A DNA stretch of 64,000 bases, taken from assembly GCA_949130485.1 (NCBI GenBank), contig OX422184.1:15823824-15887823 (forward strand). The letters run 5' to 3'. Under the pieces are notes generated by a model that saw nothing but the letters and a program-made list of their open reading frames with translations, did not search any database and was not told the DNA's origin. Shown piece after piece: positions 33,801-48,500 of this stretch; positions within the stretch are counted from its first letter, which is position 1; every line of letters begins with the position of its first letter. Made by a program: the position numbers and the translations under genes. The DNA comes from Agelas oroides (lineage: Eukaryota > Porifera > Demospongiae > Agelasida > Agelasidae).

Positions 33801-36800
33801 TTCTTCAGGCTTCATTAACGTTGATTGCCTTCTGAGAAGAAATTTCCAACCGCCAATCACATTGCAGAAAACACAATCTGTGGTTGCAACATGGAAATTC
33901 TTGGCTACTTCAGCACGATGACATGCACTTTTGTGGCATGTAAATTAGTTATCAGTTTGCATACAGTTAGCTATGAATTTTGTTGAGCCCGAGGAATGTC
34001 ACCCTCTCCTTTTGGCTGGGGTCTGGGAACGAGACTACTAGTGCTAGCCCAGAGATTTACACTTATTGTAACACTAGACCTTCACTTGAGCTGGGTAGGG
34101 TGAGCTGGGTGGGGTCTGGACAAGAGGCTATCCCATCTCCATCTCCAACTTCCTTCTTCCTCTCCCCTCCCCTTTACTACCCTTCTATCGGCTCCCTCAC
34201 TCCCTCCTCCCTCCTCACTTCCTTCTAGATCATCCGGCAGCAGTTTCCCTCACTGACAACTAGACGACTCGGCACCAGAGGACAGTCAAAGTAAGTCTGT
34301 ATGGTAGGACTAGAACAGTCAGTTGGGTCCAACTGAGGTTGTTGACTACAGTTTCTGTTTGTTGACTAGTCAATACGGAATAGTACAACTAAAATTAATT
34401 TTACCCGGGGACAAAGTAGGTATATATGTGGCAGTCCTGTGTAAAAATCGAAGATTATTCCGTTGCGTATTTCGATCGCATCACTGCATTCAAAGCGCCG
34501 TATCGCTGAACTTCCGTTAAGGGTGGGAATTCGCTTTTTTCACAGCTGTTCATGTTGCATTACGTCATCATTACGCCTTCTGTTGAATATTCATAAGTAA
34601 TTCGTTTCACAGCGGTTCATGCGTGTTGAATATTCATAATCAATTCATTTCACAGCATACATTAGACCGAACAGTGTGTTGGTCGTCTGTTGTGGCTTGT
34701 TGGCTAAATGGTTAAAGGTTAGGGTTAGGGTTAGGGTTAGGGCTGGGGCCAGGGATTGCACTAGGTGTGTTTCTTTTTTTTTTCCTGTAGTGTTATAAGT
34801 GTGGTGAACACATTTGTCTTCGTTGGTACGGTAAGTGCGCAGCGGGGTGCGCGCGATGGAGTGCGCACGACGGGTTACTTATGAATATTCAATAGGTGAC
34901 GTAACCGCCACATGAACCGCTGTGAAAAAAGCGGATCCCGGTGGGGCTCATACTTGCTTCATAGACTCGTTAGCTATTCATGCATCTACGAAGCGTGTAC
35001 GAGCCCCGCCCTTAACGGAAGTTCAGCGATATGGCGCTTCAAACGCAGCGATGCGATTGAAATACGCAATGGAATAATCTTCGATTTCTTCATGGGACTG
35101 TCACATAAATTATGTATGTAGCGTGTGTGGTCAGACATGTTGTACTATATGCACTTGGTATATACGGGAAAAAGCCCCGTGTAAGTTGATAGCAGGTTAA
35201 TATGTTATAAGTTTGTAAAGGGATGGTATCACCAAACTTCTTCATTAATGGGCATTGTTGACTATTTAGAAAGCTACTTGCATCTGCGTGTGTGCATGCT
35301 GCTGCCATGATTACATGTCCTTTGGTCTCAAAAGATTTATAAAATGTTGTGGACCATTTTCAAGTCCAAAGTACGAATTTGTCTAATCCCAGGTTTTACT
35401 TACTTATGTAAGAGTGAGCAGAACGTGCACTGGTCTTCAACTGCACTGGTCACATGCAAATTTGTGACGCACTTGTCTTGTGCTCAGAAATGACTACCCT
35501 CACATGACCGGAGCTCAGGACAGATACTTGTATACACCTGAACATTTCCATGAAACACCCGCTAGCTAGGATGTTGGTTTTCTTCTGTATGGTTTGTGTT
35601 GGCAGAAACCTCACACCTATATAGTAACTTAGGACACTCAGTATTCCTGGAATACGTAAAGCCACACAACATCACCTTCAGCTTGAGGAGTACAGGGTAG
35701 GCCTGAACAAGAGCACATAAGAACGGGCGGCTAGAGTAAGAGCGTGTAACTACGTAAAACTGGAAACTGGTCAGAATTTACCGCCAGTACTAAAAATAGT
35801 AACATGTACTGCGCAGCTGCGTGTAGAAATAGGCGATTGTTGCTAAGCACGTGACCGGTGTTCTATTTTTAGTACAGTTCAATAATTTCGACCGGACTAT
35901 GGGCTTCTATTGGAGTTATACGCTCTTACTCTAGCCGCCCGTTCTTATGCGCTCTTGGCCTGAGTATTATCCTTCAAATTTTGCTTTTAGAAAATGTTAT
36001 AAAATTTGTCCTAGCTATTATACTTCGCTCTCCTCCCATTATGCTCAACTTATTCCTCAATTTCAAACTTTTATCAGAAGCAAGCCTTAAATTTATTTGT
36101 GGTTTTACACAGGCGCTTACCATGTGCATGGTACATTTACCGCTGCCTTACATTTTTGAGCCAAGCCTGATACCTTCAGCGCCTTGAGCGTATCCAGCAA
36201 AGAATTCTGCTCTCAAGTGAGATAGCATGCTACCTGTAGATGCTGTGCTAGAACCTGCCAAGGCCGTCTACAATCACTGGACTGGACTAGTGGACTGGAT
36301 TGGTGGACTGGACTGGTGGACTGACACTAAAATTGATTTTAAGCTTCCTAACAACTTTTGGAGTTGTGTGGAAACCCTGTAGCCTTCTCTCTGTCAGCCT
36401 TTGTGCAAATAAGTAATAGTGAAGGTCTTTGTATCCAGCACGTAATGGCTTTCTTCTCCCATATAGACAACTTAACTTCAGTGAAGGTTCTAAGACTACG
36501 AATGATCAATGATGTTTGCTGTCTGTTAAACTGTTGTCATAACACTGTCGTGCTTGAGTGTGTAACAGTGAGGAGATCTTTAACAAGCAACTGTCATATC
36601 CCAACATTTAGGTAATTGTTGGCTTCTGTCATCAAAAAATTAGTATAGTTTGGTATCAAAGACTGTACAAGAAGAAGGCTGTGTTTTGGAGCTCATATAA
36701 TGCATCATGCACCCCTACGGGTGAGTGAGTTTGGTTGGGGAGCGTAAAAATGATTATTAGCGTCAGTCCACCAGTCCAGTCCAGTGATTGTAGACGGCCT

Positions 36801-39731
36801 GCTGCCAAGATATTCTTCAGTTAGAAAACTGTGTGCACATGAATTATGCTAGAAATTTTATGCCAGAGATTATGCTCAGGCCTGGTATAGGGATAAGCAA
36901 CAGTCTGACGACTGGAAATTTCCCAGGGCACATGACGAGCAATAATGCTGTTCTTCCCCATAGTTACTTAAATTGCATGTCAACGACCAGCAGTGTTGGA
37001 GGAATGTTCCTGGTGCTCTCAGAAACCACCCAAAACATTGAGAAACCCACAGCCTATGTCGTTCTGGGAAATGTACACAATATTGACCACACTCAGTGAG
37101 CTAACCCTCTCCAGACTGATGCTACTCAGTGAGCTAATTCTCTGCGGATGGATGCTACATATGTTCCATGGCACTTTCTTTGCTCTGTAGCCCAGTGCTT
37201 CCTAGGTTTGCTCAATTTTGTTTCCAATGCTGTGAGGCTCCCTAGCCTCAAAGCCAAGCTTTCCATTCCGGATTTTTCTCGCAGTTTTGGTGATGATCTT
37301 TTTCCAAAGCTGCTGGATAAAATTCACTTTACAATGAGTTCTCACTCTTGGAACAGAATCAGGATATGACATCCTGCAATGCTGTGTTTGTAAACACGAA
37401 GCCTCCCTGCTCACTCGCAAAGGTAGGCTTAGTGGTAAGAGCAGTATTCGGTAAGTCTTGGGATTAACTCCTAGGTCAGGAAAGCCTTAGCAAGCCGCAC
37501 TATTCACTCAGGCTCGCCCTACATTCCCCTACAGTAACATCATGCAACGACTTCACATCTCATTCATAGTTTACACATTCTACTGCTAGCAGTTCTGGGC
37601 ACACAAAGCTGCTAGACAAAATTCAGATTCAAGGCTATGTGCTTAACTCAAGGCTATCCACTCCTCCAGTTACTTGTGTCTCTTGGCGTTGCTCTGCAGC
37701 CTGGCGCTAGCTTTTCCACCAGGAGTATGTTTAATCCCAAGACCTTCTAGTCAGATACTTTGAAGAGTGATTGAAAACCCATAATATCAGTAAAGTGATT
37801 CAAATTAGGTTCCACATCAGTTAACCCCTGCCAAGAATGCCAGACTTTCACATTGTGATGTCACCTCCTGTAACCATGGTAACATAGCTTTGTGTATTGT
37901 ACCACTGGAACAAATACAGGGGTACGCTAAACTGTCTGTGGTCTGTGGTAGTAGCTATTCTAGAAGATTGACAATTTTGGAAGAAACAGCAGATTGGCTT
38001 GTGCTACGAGTGATCAGCGCATATCAAATAATGTCCAAATGCCTGCTTTTGTGGACCATCCTCACCGCTCATAAGCTCCTGCTGAAACTAATCGGCTCTA
38101 GCTACCTGCAGTTTAACTTTGGGAATAAAATCAAAATGCATGTAACTTCCATATCAAAAAAGTGATCATTCTACACAACTCATCGAGAGCTTTCGTAGAT
38201 ATTTGTGTGTTGATAATGACTATATAGTGCCTGCAGTTTTTGACAGACATTTTTGTGTGTCCAGAACTGCTAGCAGTAGAATGTGTAAAACTATGCATGA
38301 GATGTGAAATCGTTGCATGATGTTACTGTAGGGGAATGTAGGGCGAGCCTGAGTGAATAATGTGGCTAACTAAGGCTGAGCGAACAATGAAGTGAATCGG
38401 CTTGCTAAGGCTTTCCTGACCTAGGAGTTAATCCCAAGACTTACTGAATACTGCTCTTACCACTAAGCCTTTGCTGGTGAGCAGGGAGGCTTCGTGTTTA
38501 CAAACACAGCATTGTAGGATGTCATATCCTGATTCTGTTCCAAGAGTGAAAACCCATGGCGTCAGTACAAAGTAATTCAAAGTACCACATCAAGTAATTA
38601 ACCCTAATCTGCTGAATTGGCAACTGTGCGGACAATGAGGTAGTGATGTCACTTCCTAATTGCTACAAGCTTTCACTTTGTAACAAAAGAACTCAAAGGG
38701 TCAGTACACAAACCACAATCTCTTCCCATTGACCATTGTGTTTGGACTCACCTTCACACACATCTCCACAGGAAAGAAATAAAACCTAACAGCAGTACGT
38801 TGTATATGTGACCCGCTGAGCGAAAACCCGGCACTTCGTGCAAATATTGGATTTGAGTTAGAGGCAATTTTATCCGTACAGGTCGTTTCCCAGCTAAACT
38901 CAGATTATTACACCAACGTGTCACAGGGAGCTTGGACTGTATCATACTGAATCATGAAGCCTGGCTCTGCTATTGTAGCTCGGGAACCAAGTAACTGATC
39001 GCTTCCATTTTTTTTTTACCGCACAATTACACATTGATATACCGATTTCCAGTCTTATCTCAATTTTCATAAAATGTGCAATGTGCCGGGTTTTCGCTCA
39101 GCGGGTCACATATTTGGTATGTAAATTATACACACGAACTGCAAGTAGACCAGTGCTTAGCAGCAAATGTGCGCTTACAAGCAGAATGTACTCAACAACA
39201 TGTGAGTATGGTATTACTTTGAATTATGAAGACCATTTTACTGGCAGCGTGTGTTCTCACTCTTACAGCCGTATGCTGTGAAAAGCTCTGGTTCTCAGCA
39301 AAAGCTAGAATATGAACGTGCTGATTGCTGATAGTATAGTTGTATACAGATCTAGACACCGCAGTTTATACCATATTTCTTTGAATAGACACCTTGAATA
39401 GTAGCTGCACAACTGGAAGTGCTGAGCGAAATAAACGCCACCCTCGAATAGTAACCACGGCAGTTTTATTATATTTGGTATTTCCCCAGCTGTGAATTAT
39501 TTTTCAAGCTCACTCCGTTGTACTGGAGGAACACCATGTTTCACTGTGTGTGTGTGTGTTAGCCTCATTCCCAGGTCTTCCCAGGCCTCCCTACGTCCAC
39601 CTTGCTTCCTATCACTCATGTCACGTGATAGGTGTTCCCAGGCCTTCCCCGTTTTTCGCCGCTCTTTCACTTCCGTGTATTATATTGAACACAAACCGAA
39701 GAACAAAAATGGGGGAGGCCTCGGAATGAGG

Positions 39732-39775
<44 letters not shown>

Positions 39776-42508
39776 GTGTACATGCTAGGAGTCATATCAC
39801 CCTGCCCACACATCAATTGTAGGGTGTGGTAGTGGTGCCCACATGCAGGGTGATCACAGTTCCACCTGCCCACACATTACTAGGATATGGTTAGGATGTG
39901 TGCAGGATGAATCAGTATACTTGGAATCCCAAAATGAGTACTTAATGAATTCACCTTTCCAAGAAGAATGAGGGGGTTTCTTCCCTCTCCTGGGAATTGA
40001 TTTTTAAAAGTTGTGTGTTTAAACTTGCAACTCATTGCATGCTACATACATGTGTTATTATGTGATGTGTGCAACAGCCTATAAGTATCACTAATCACAA
40101 AAATTATCATTGTGAATTTTTGTGTGGTACGAATTTAGTTGTTTACTAATGGCCTCTTCCCTCCTCCCCTCCTCTCCTCCCTCCTCCCCTCCTCTCCTCC
40201 CTCCTCCCCTCCTCTCCTCCCTCCCTCTATCCCTACCTCCATCCCTCCCTTCCATCCCTCCCTTCCTTCCCCCTCATCCCCTCCTCTCCTCCCTCCCTCT
40301 ATCCCTACCTCCATCCCTCCCTTCCATCCCTCCCTTCCTTCCCCCTCATCTCCTCCTCTCCTCCCTCCCTCTATCCCTACCTCCATCCCTCCCTTCCTTC
40401 CCCCTCATCCCCTCCTCTCCTCCCTCCCTCTATCCCTACCTCCATCCCTCCCTTCCTTCCCCCTCATCCCCTCCTCTCCTCCCTCCCTCTATCCCTACCT
40501 CCATCCCTCCCTTCCATCCCTCCCTTCCTTCCCCCTCATCTACTCCTCTCCTCCCTCCCTCTATCCCTACCTCCATCCCTCCCTTCCATCCCTCCCTTCC
40601 TTCCCCCTCATCTCCTCCTCCCCTCCCTCCCTCTATCCCTACCTCCATCCCTCCCTTCCATCCCTCCCTTCCTTCCCCCTCATCTCCCCCCTTCTCCTGC
40701 TCTCAAGGTACCACTACTATGGTCTTGGCATCAGACCCAACTCACGCTACTACACTGAACAATACCTGCAGAAGCAACAAACACAGGGGTAGGATAAACA
40801 TCTAGTGTACGTAGCAGTTGATTCATAAGCTCCTGTTGTGTGTTGTAGAATGTGTACTGGAAAGTCATTACATGATGATTATAGCAGAATGTAGAGCATT
40901 GTGGGGCGAGCCTCTGTAAGCACTGCAATGAATTGGCTTGCTGAGGCTTCGGCAGTGTATGACCAGGTCACAGTATACAGCTAGACAATGCATGTGATAG
41001 CTAGTAGGGATTGTCACTCTCGTCTGTCTGAGTAATTCATGAGGCAGCTTAGAGAAACTGTCATGAAAATCGTATCAGCATTGGTATCAGTGGTGCCGAC
41101 AATTGTGGCATTGCATCACCTGATATACAATTACTTAACCGCGTCCTGCGCAGTGTGTGACTTTGCATAACATCCAGGCCTATAATTTTTAAGGGAGATG
41201 TGGTTCATTGAGTGTTCATGAATGGCTATAGCCATGAAGATCAGTATGCATGCCACACAATTTAGGAGCCGTTTGCATTACCTTGGCAGCTGACTAGTAC
41301 ACACAGGCTGGCCTTCTGCTGGCCTCTGTTGTTGGTAGACACACACAGCCTACTCTATTGATTGTGTTACTGTGTTTGAAGTGCTGTAGTGCAGTACTTC
41401 TGTTGAGGCTGCAGCGGGTATTCCTGCATGAATGCTTCAACGTACGTTTTCAATGCACTGTCTTGTTTCCATGCGTTCATGTTGTGCTGTGGTCCTGTTT
41501 TCTAGGTCAACAAGAAAGGAGCCGGAGTCCAAGAAGGTAGGTATTGCTGCAGATATTAACTACATTCCTAGCCTTTTTCACAGGCCTTCCCACCATCCAG
41601 GTTTTGGTGACTTTCAGTTTTACTGGTATATTCGAATGATGTTACCTAGGCAGACAGAAGGGGGAGGGTCCAAACAATCTTTAGACCTTTTCTGTCCAAG
41701 TCATGGAATTCCGAATAATTATTTTTATTATCCAGTTGATATTTCTACAACAGTATTTTCCTATTCCCGTGCCGTGCAATATCACACGATATTGCACGGG
41801 TAGTTATTGCACGGGTAGTTATTGCATGGGCCCTGAGGCTATATACGCGCGATATCCTAGCAACCAGCGTGCGCTTTAATTAGAACCAGTGCGTTCGAAC
41901 GGCGAGTTACTCGGGACTTGGTGAGAAGAGACACGACGCTGTTGTGGTAATGGATAATAAATACTTTATTACACTCGTTAGCGTGTATATCGCGGTTATT
42001 GCACTCGTTGGCTGCATTTTCACTCGCCTTCGGCTCGTGAAAATACCACGCCCACTCGTGCAATAACTCGCGATATTGCACGCTAACTCGTGTAATAAGG
42101 TATATGTAAAGTGAAAAACTTGCAGATTTGTGCAAAATGCATTGTTTCAATCAAGGACCCCTCCCTCCTTCTTAACAGACATGATAGAAATCTAAATGTA
42201 TTCTGTCCTGTGTATCACTAATTACAAAAGTTGCATTGTTAAGGGTGGGGCTCACATGTGCTTTATAGACACATGAGGTAATGCATCTATCAAGGGCATA
42301 TGAGTTCCGCCCTCAATGAAATTTAGTGATACAACACATGAAACATTTTAGTTAATTTCTATACTCTGATATGCACATCAGTTTTAGTTTAATCTTTTTA
42401 TGTTATAGCCGCACCCGTACTATGTCTCCAAGGAGAAGCAGGGTGCCGTGCTTCCCGCCTTTCCAGATGTGAAGGCACTCACCTTGTCCGAGTCCATCAA
42501 CAGGGAAA

Positions 42509-42547
<39 letters not shown>

Positions 42548-45500
42548 TGGGATATAAATGGCGACCACTGAAAATGGACAATAGCGAACTTCCCTGTAGG
42601 TATATGTAGCTAGTGAACTAGAATATTGGGGTTAGTAGTATAAATGGACTACACACTCACAGTTGAGTGCTCCAAACAGGTCAAAGGTCAAAGCTTCATT
42701 TGTCTCATGTTTTCTCACGAGAACAATTTTTTTGCTTACTCTAATACAGTGGAACCTCTCAGGTAGACACGATAGGGATCCCCGCTGGATGTTTGCTGTA
42801 TATTGGGAGGTGTCCATATTTCAGGGAGTTCTGGTATATTTCCAGTAGGTGTGGCAGTGTGTACTCGAGCTGCGTGGCTATGTTTCAGAGATATTTAATT
42901 CTCACTTTATGGCATGTACGCTGGTGAGAAAGTGCTAATGAAAGGCTATTTCTAGGAGTAATAACACTAACATACAGTACAGTTCTTATGATCTACATCA
43001 ATCATGTGGGAGCTAGAGGTAGACGACCGTCTGCCCATCAGAGATCGTTAAGTGTTGTCTGCATACCATTGGGACGGCTTTCTGTGTCCGTTACATGAAA
43101 CATCGAGTGTCCGCATTTCGAAGAGTTGTAAGTATTGTGTGCAATGGAGGTTCAATCCAGACCGCAGATTTTTGTTTGCTATTAAGAGAGGTTTCACTGT
43201 ACATAGAACTACTGATTGGGGCGAGCCTGAGCGAGCCCCACATGGTCAGTCAAACGGAGATGATGTCTGTCGGTTCGTTCATTCATTCTTGGTACGTACG
43301 GTCACATTCCGTATATACGCATATTCTAATTTACCGCATCTCTAATATTTCCCTTGTGGTACTGCATAGCTAGCAGTGCAGAGTTGTAAATTATTACAGC
43401 TACCTAGCTACTTTTTCGAGTTGAGTTGTTAAAGCTCTATGAAAGAATGGATAGTAGATCTATAAGTGACGGAGAAGCAAGAGAAAGGAGGGAAATCAGG
43501 CTTCAGCGTAGGAGAGAAAGAGAGCGCCGACGCAGGGCTGAGGAGAGACTGCTGAGCAGAGGGCGGCCAGATTGAGTAGGCGGAGGGAAAGGGATAGAGC
43601 TCGTCGCCAGCAGCTGATAGCCAATGAGACTCCTACAGTAGATGCTTAGGTTGCACTAAGGGCTGCATTGTATGGTACCACCCCATGACAAGCAACCATC
43701 TTCTCTAAGCTGTTAAGCCTTTTGTAGAGAGTAGAGTGACAAGCTACATGCCACGCCACCTGTGTGCTGTGACCAGACACTTCACTGAAAAGCCTTTGAT
43801 ATATAAGTTAAAACAGTGTATTGCTTGCTCATGCTCGCCCCAACATTCGCCTAGTTAGATCTACAGCCAAAAAGCTTTTGGTGACATTTATGAATATGCA
43901 TGTTCACCAAAATCATACAACTGCCAGACAATCAGTACAACACTGGTGAAATTTACATAGGCACATATGTTTGTGGTGGGAGGGGGACAGAGCCTACAAG
44001 ACAGTGTAGTGTAGCTAGCTCTGTGCTGGCTTGTTTATGTCATGGGGGAGGGATGATGGGTATTCCACCTATCAAAACAATTAATGCACAAGCATTGCAT
44101 CAGAGTGTTTCTTTCACAGAAGACCCACCTCCACCTTCTGGGAATCCAACCTCCAGATTAACTTTGTTTCCAGGTTTTTGTAGCTTGTAAACTTGCTGGG
44201 GAAAGCCTAGTCAAACTTATATACCATAGTATACTGTGGATGTAGCTGGACTTCTGGAGGTGTAGCATGAAATCATATTTCAGTTTACACATGCGCAGCC
44301 AGTAACTGCACGTGTTTAAAAAAAAAACAGTCGCCAAATGACTACTGTATGGTAAGAAATTTTCGCGGGACAAAATTTTCACGGTTTTCGCGGATTTGCC
44401 TCAGACCACGAAAATTTTAACCACGAAATTTTGTGATCGTCGTGCTTTGTGCTTTGTGATCGTCAAACCGCGAAAATTTTTTCACAAAATCTTTGCCAGC
44501 GGCCAATCTGTGAAAATTTTGTCCCGCGAAAATTTCTCACCATACAGTACTTTGGGGTTTGGTTGAGTGTGTGAGATTAGTCTCGTACCCAGCAAGAGGT
44601 CATGTTTCAGTTTGCATATGAGGCCAGTAACTATGTTTCAAGCAATGTTGATCAAAACAGCTCATGGAAGACTGCCTTGGGGTATTGGGGACCTGGCAAA
44701 ACCCCAAGGCAAGCTATAAAGCATGAATCTTGGTTTATTCCATGGGCTGTTTTGATCAACATTGCATGTACTGGCAGGTATAGCATTGTCACGCTCCTCG
44801 TAACAATGCTATACCTGCCAGTACATGCCTGATCATGAGAGTACTAACGCATATGAGGGAGGGGCTGGTCCATTTATTGTTGATCAATAGTGCAAATTTG
44901 ATGTATTTTTATTGCCATCCACTTGATATAAATCTCTTCACCCCCACTCTCAGTTGCACACATTTATGGTGATGTACAGGGCGCACTGTCAACGTATCCT
45001 AGACAGCGTGGCGAGAGCCAACTTCTCAGATGTAAGCACTGCCTATAAATCATGAATCATTCCAAATTGATCTTGTTATGTGTGTGTTTGCAGTAGGGCC
45101 TGAACGAATGTAATTAACATTCAAACATTCGTTCGACTCCTCAAATGTTCGATGGTAAAATTATGTTCGCACGTGACTTATTTCTAATCAACGCACACCC
45201 TAGCCTCGTTCCCAGGCCCCGCCCATCCGTCGCTATTAGTACGGAAAAGCGGGAGAGGGCCTGGTATCTTTTCTCACATGAGTGACGTCAGGATAGAAAG
45301 GATGGTAGAAAGGGTTTAATTGTGCGTGGGTGCACAGGGTCCAGAACAGCAAAAAGAGCCAACGTAACAGGTAACTTACTGCACGTATCGAGCTAGCGGA
45401 GGGCGATTGTCGTATACACTGAGCGTTGAGCGTGTAGTCGGTTGAACAATACGCGAAATGCAGCCTGTTTGTTCTGAAAATTTCCGCCATTTTCCGATTA

Positions 45501-48500
45501 CATCATACTCATGTGAGAAAATATACCAGGCTCTCCCTGCTTTTCCGTACTGTAAGCGACGGAAAGCTGGGCGGGGCCTGGGAACGAGGCTACGCACACC
45601 CCATGTGCAATCTTGCAAGATGGCCGCGGGAAAAAGTTTCAGCCCTTCGGCGTAGCTGAGCGTAGAACGCGAGGCAGAGAGATGCTCCCAACACTAGTGG
45701 TAGACTGGCGAGCTTCAGCGGTGAGGGACAAGGAAGCAGAGTGCTTTCACGAAGTAGCTGGCGTGTCTATTGTCCCTGCCGGCGGGCGGTCCGCGGTAGA
45801 CACTTTTAACCATAGACAGCCGAGTCGCTTTTAAAAATAAACTAAAAGTAAACATGCATTGTGCATTCATGCAGAAACCACAAGCACACCCATGTTACGT
45901 AATATCTTGATTCTACCGAATGTTGTTCGAATGTTAGTTACCGAACATTCTAATGGGGAACTCCCCCATTCGTTCAGGTCCTAGTTTGTAGCATGTTGTG
46001 TGTAAAACATGAGTTATCGTGTCTTGTCACGTGTGGTCCAATACACGGTCTAACTTTGTTACATGTGAGTTTGTGGCATGTTGTGCATGGATCAACATAA
46101 TTATAGCTTTCCGCCACATTGTCCATACTTCTGAGGCATTGTATCTGAGATAGCTTGCGTATTTCTGTTCCGTATTGTGTTTCACAGCTTGAAAAATTTT
46201 GGAATGGAAAGCCTGGGTGTTCAGTGTCTGTAGAGTCCATACACACTGAATAAAACTGCTGGCGAACTCAAGTGTGTGCATGAATAATCCATCTCCCTGA
46301 AAAAGGCAGATGTTATGCAAAGTCACCCGCTGCATGGGACGTATTTCAGCCAATACCAGGCCTCATATGCTGCACTGGAGATAGGGACTGCTATTGCGTG
46401 GCAGTTGTGGCCGGAAGATGTTCTACATTGTGCATCGATCAATCTGAGAAGAGCATCCACTCGGAGTGAGAAAAGCAGCAAAACTAATGAAACATTAGTT
46501 TGGTCAGACTACATTGTGGCAACAGCATAGATGTCGATGTTGCCGTATATTGCACATACATGCTGACGACTTGCGTTTCTTGCAGTGGTTTTGATTACGT
46601 CAGCATTATGCATTACACAGAGAAGATATCCTCAGAGCTTAACTGTACAAAGGTCCTGGTTGGCATCATGTGGACGTTATTTCATTAGCACTGAACCGTA
46701 AAAGCAAAAACTGACTATTCGTATGAACTCTCAATAATGAACCACATCTCCCTGAATAAATAAGGCAGGCCTAGATGTTATGTGAAGGCACCCACTGCGC
46801 AGGACGGATGCCAGTTTAATGATGGCATATTTTGTCACACTTTAGGTGGAGAACTTTCTGCTACACTTCTGGCAGGGGATGCCCACCCATCTCGTCTCCA
46901 TCATGCCCCACAAGGTCGTGGTAGACCTGGTGTCAATGTGTGACATTATGCTCTACAAGGTCATCAACAACGTGCTCATTTCATCCCCGCTACAGAACTT
47001 CCCTGAAAGGTGGTGGAGATGTAGATATGTATGCTACCAGGGCGGGCAGGGAAGAGGGAGGGGTGCATATGGTACTACTGAGGTGCTTGTTGTTCAGGGG
47101 CGGGCAGGGAAGAGGGAGGGGTGCATATGGTACTACTGAGGTGCTTGTTGTTCAGGGGCAGACAGGGAAGAGGGAGGGGTGCATATGGTGCTACTGAGGT
47201 GCTTGTTGTTCAGGGGCGGGCAGGGAAGAGGGAGGGGTGCATATGGTGCTACTGAGGTGCTTGTTGTTCAGGGGCGGGCAGGGAAGAGGGAGGGGTGCAT
47301 ATGGTGCTACTGAGGTGCTTGTTGTTCAGGGGCGGGCAGGGAAGAGGGAGGGGTGCATATGGTGCTACTGAGGTGCTTGTTGTTCAGGGGCGGGCAGGGA
47401 AGAGGGAGGGGTGCATATGGTGCTACTGAGGTGCTTGTTGTTCAGGGGCGGGCAGGGAAGAGGGAGGGGTGCATATGGTGCTACTGAGGTGCTTGTTGTT
47501 CAGGGGCGGGCAGGGAAGAGGGAGGGGTGCATATGGTGCTACTGAGGTGCTTGTTGTTCAGGGGCAGACAGGGAAGAGGGAGGGGTGCATATGGTGCTAC
47601 TGAGGTGCTTGTTGTTCAGGGGCGGGCAGGGAAGAGGGAGGGGTGCATATGGTACTACTGAGGTGCTTGTTGTTCAGGGGCGGGCAGGGAAGAGGGAGGG
47701 GTGCATATGGTACTACTGAGGTGCTTGTTAGAGCTGTGCATGCAGGCTTGGGGGAATGCTTCCCCAGAAAAAAGTGCATCTCTTATACCATATTTGCTCT
47801 AATTTATGGAGCGTTCTAATTATTGGAACGCCAAATATTAATTATTTAATTCGCTCTAATTCATGGAACGAATGAATTTTTGAAATAAATAACCATTCTA
47901 ATCGCTCGAACGAGCAAGTTCTAATCAGTTTTATTTTCTCCTGCTATAATGTCTCTCACTCGTACCACCAACTTCTTCCCATGGAGCGTTACGCAGCAGG
48001 GAATCTTCAATCCACCTGGAATGAGTGGAGAGCATCGTCGCCTTCCGCATTCATTTCTCCTCCGTGAGTCAGAAAATGCCAGAGTAAGCAGCTGAATTCT
48101 CTAGATAGATGACCAACAGTGGTATTGTTGTTATCAACACTGTGTATAACAAAGGCCGTGGCGAACCTGTCGGTCGACCAGGGCCACAGTTCACAGCTGG
48201 AGACGATCTCTTCGATTGTAGAGAAGGATGTTCACCCCTGGGAGTCTCCACAGCGTAAGCTATAGGAGAGATTTCTGTGTTATCCGTGGCGTTGACATCG
48301 TTACAAATCGATCCATCTCGCTTTTTTCAGTGATGTTCAACTGCTTTTGACACGTGCAAAACCGCTCTAATTTATTCAAATGTGAAAGGAAATGAATTTT
48401 AACACATTCTAATTAACGCGGAACAGTCGCCAATACAATTATTTTTGGCCGTTCCATAAATTAGAGCAAATGAGATTGTTACACCACCAAATAGCCAGTT

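Noticed and set aside
40122-40805. Long Pro/Ser/Leu-rich open frames (227 and 217 codons) on the plus strand
   Set aside because: They are translations of a pyrimidine-only minisatellite; open in more than one frame and running into the true RFX exon out of its frame or by chance.
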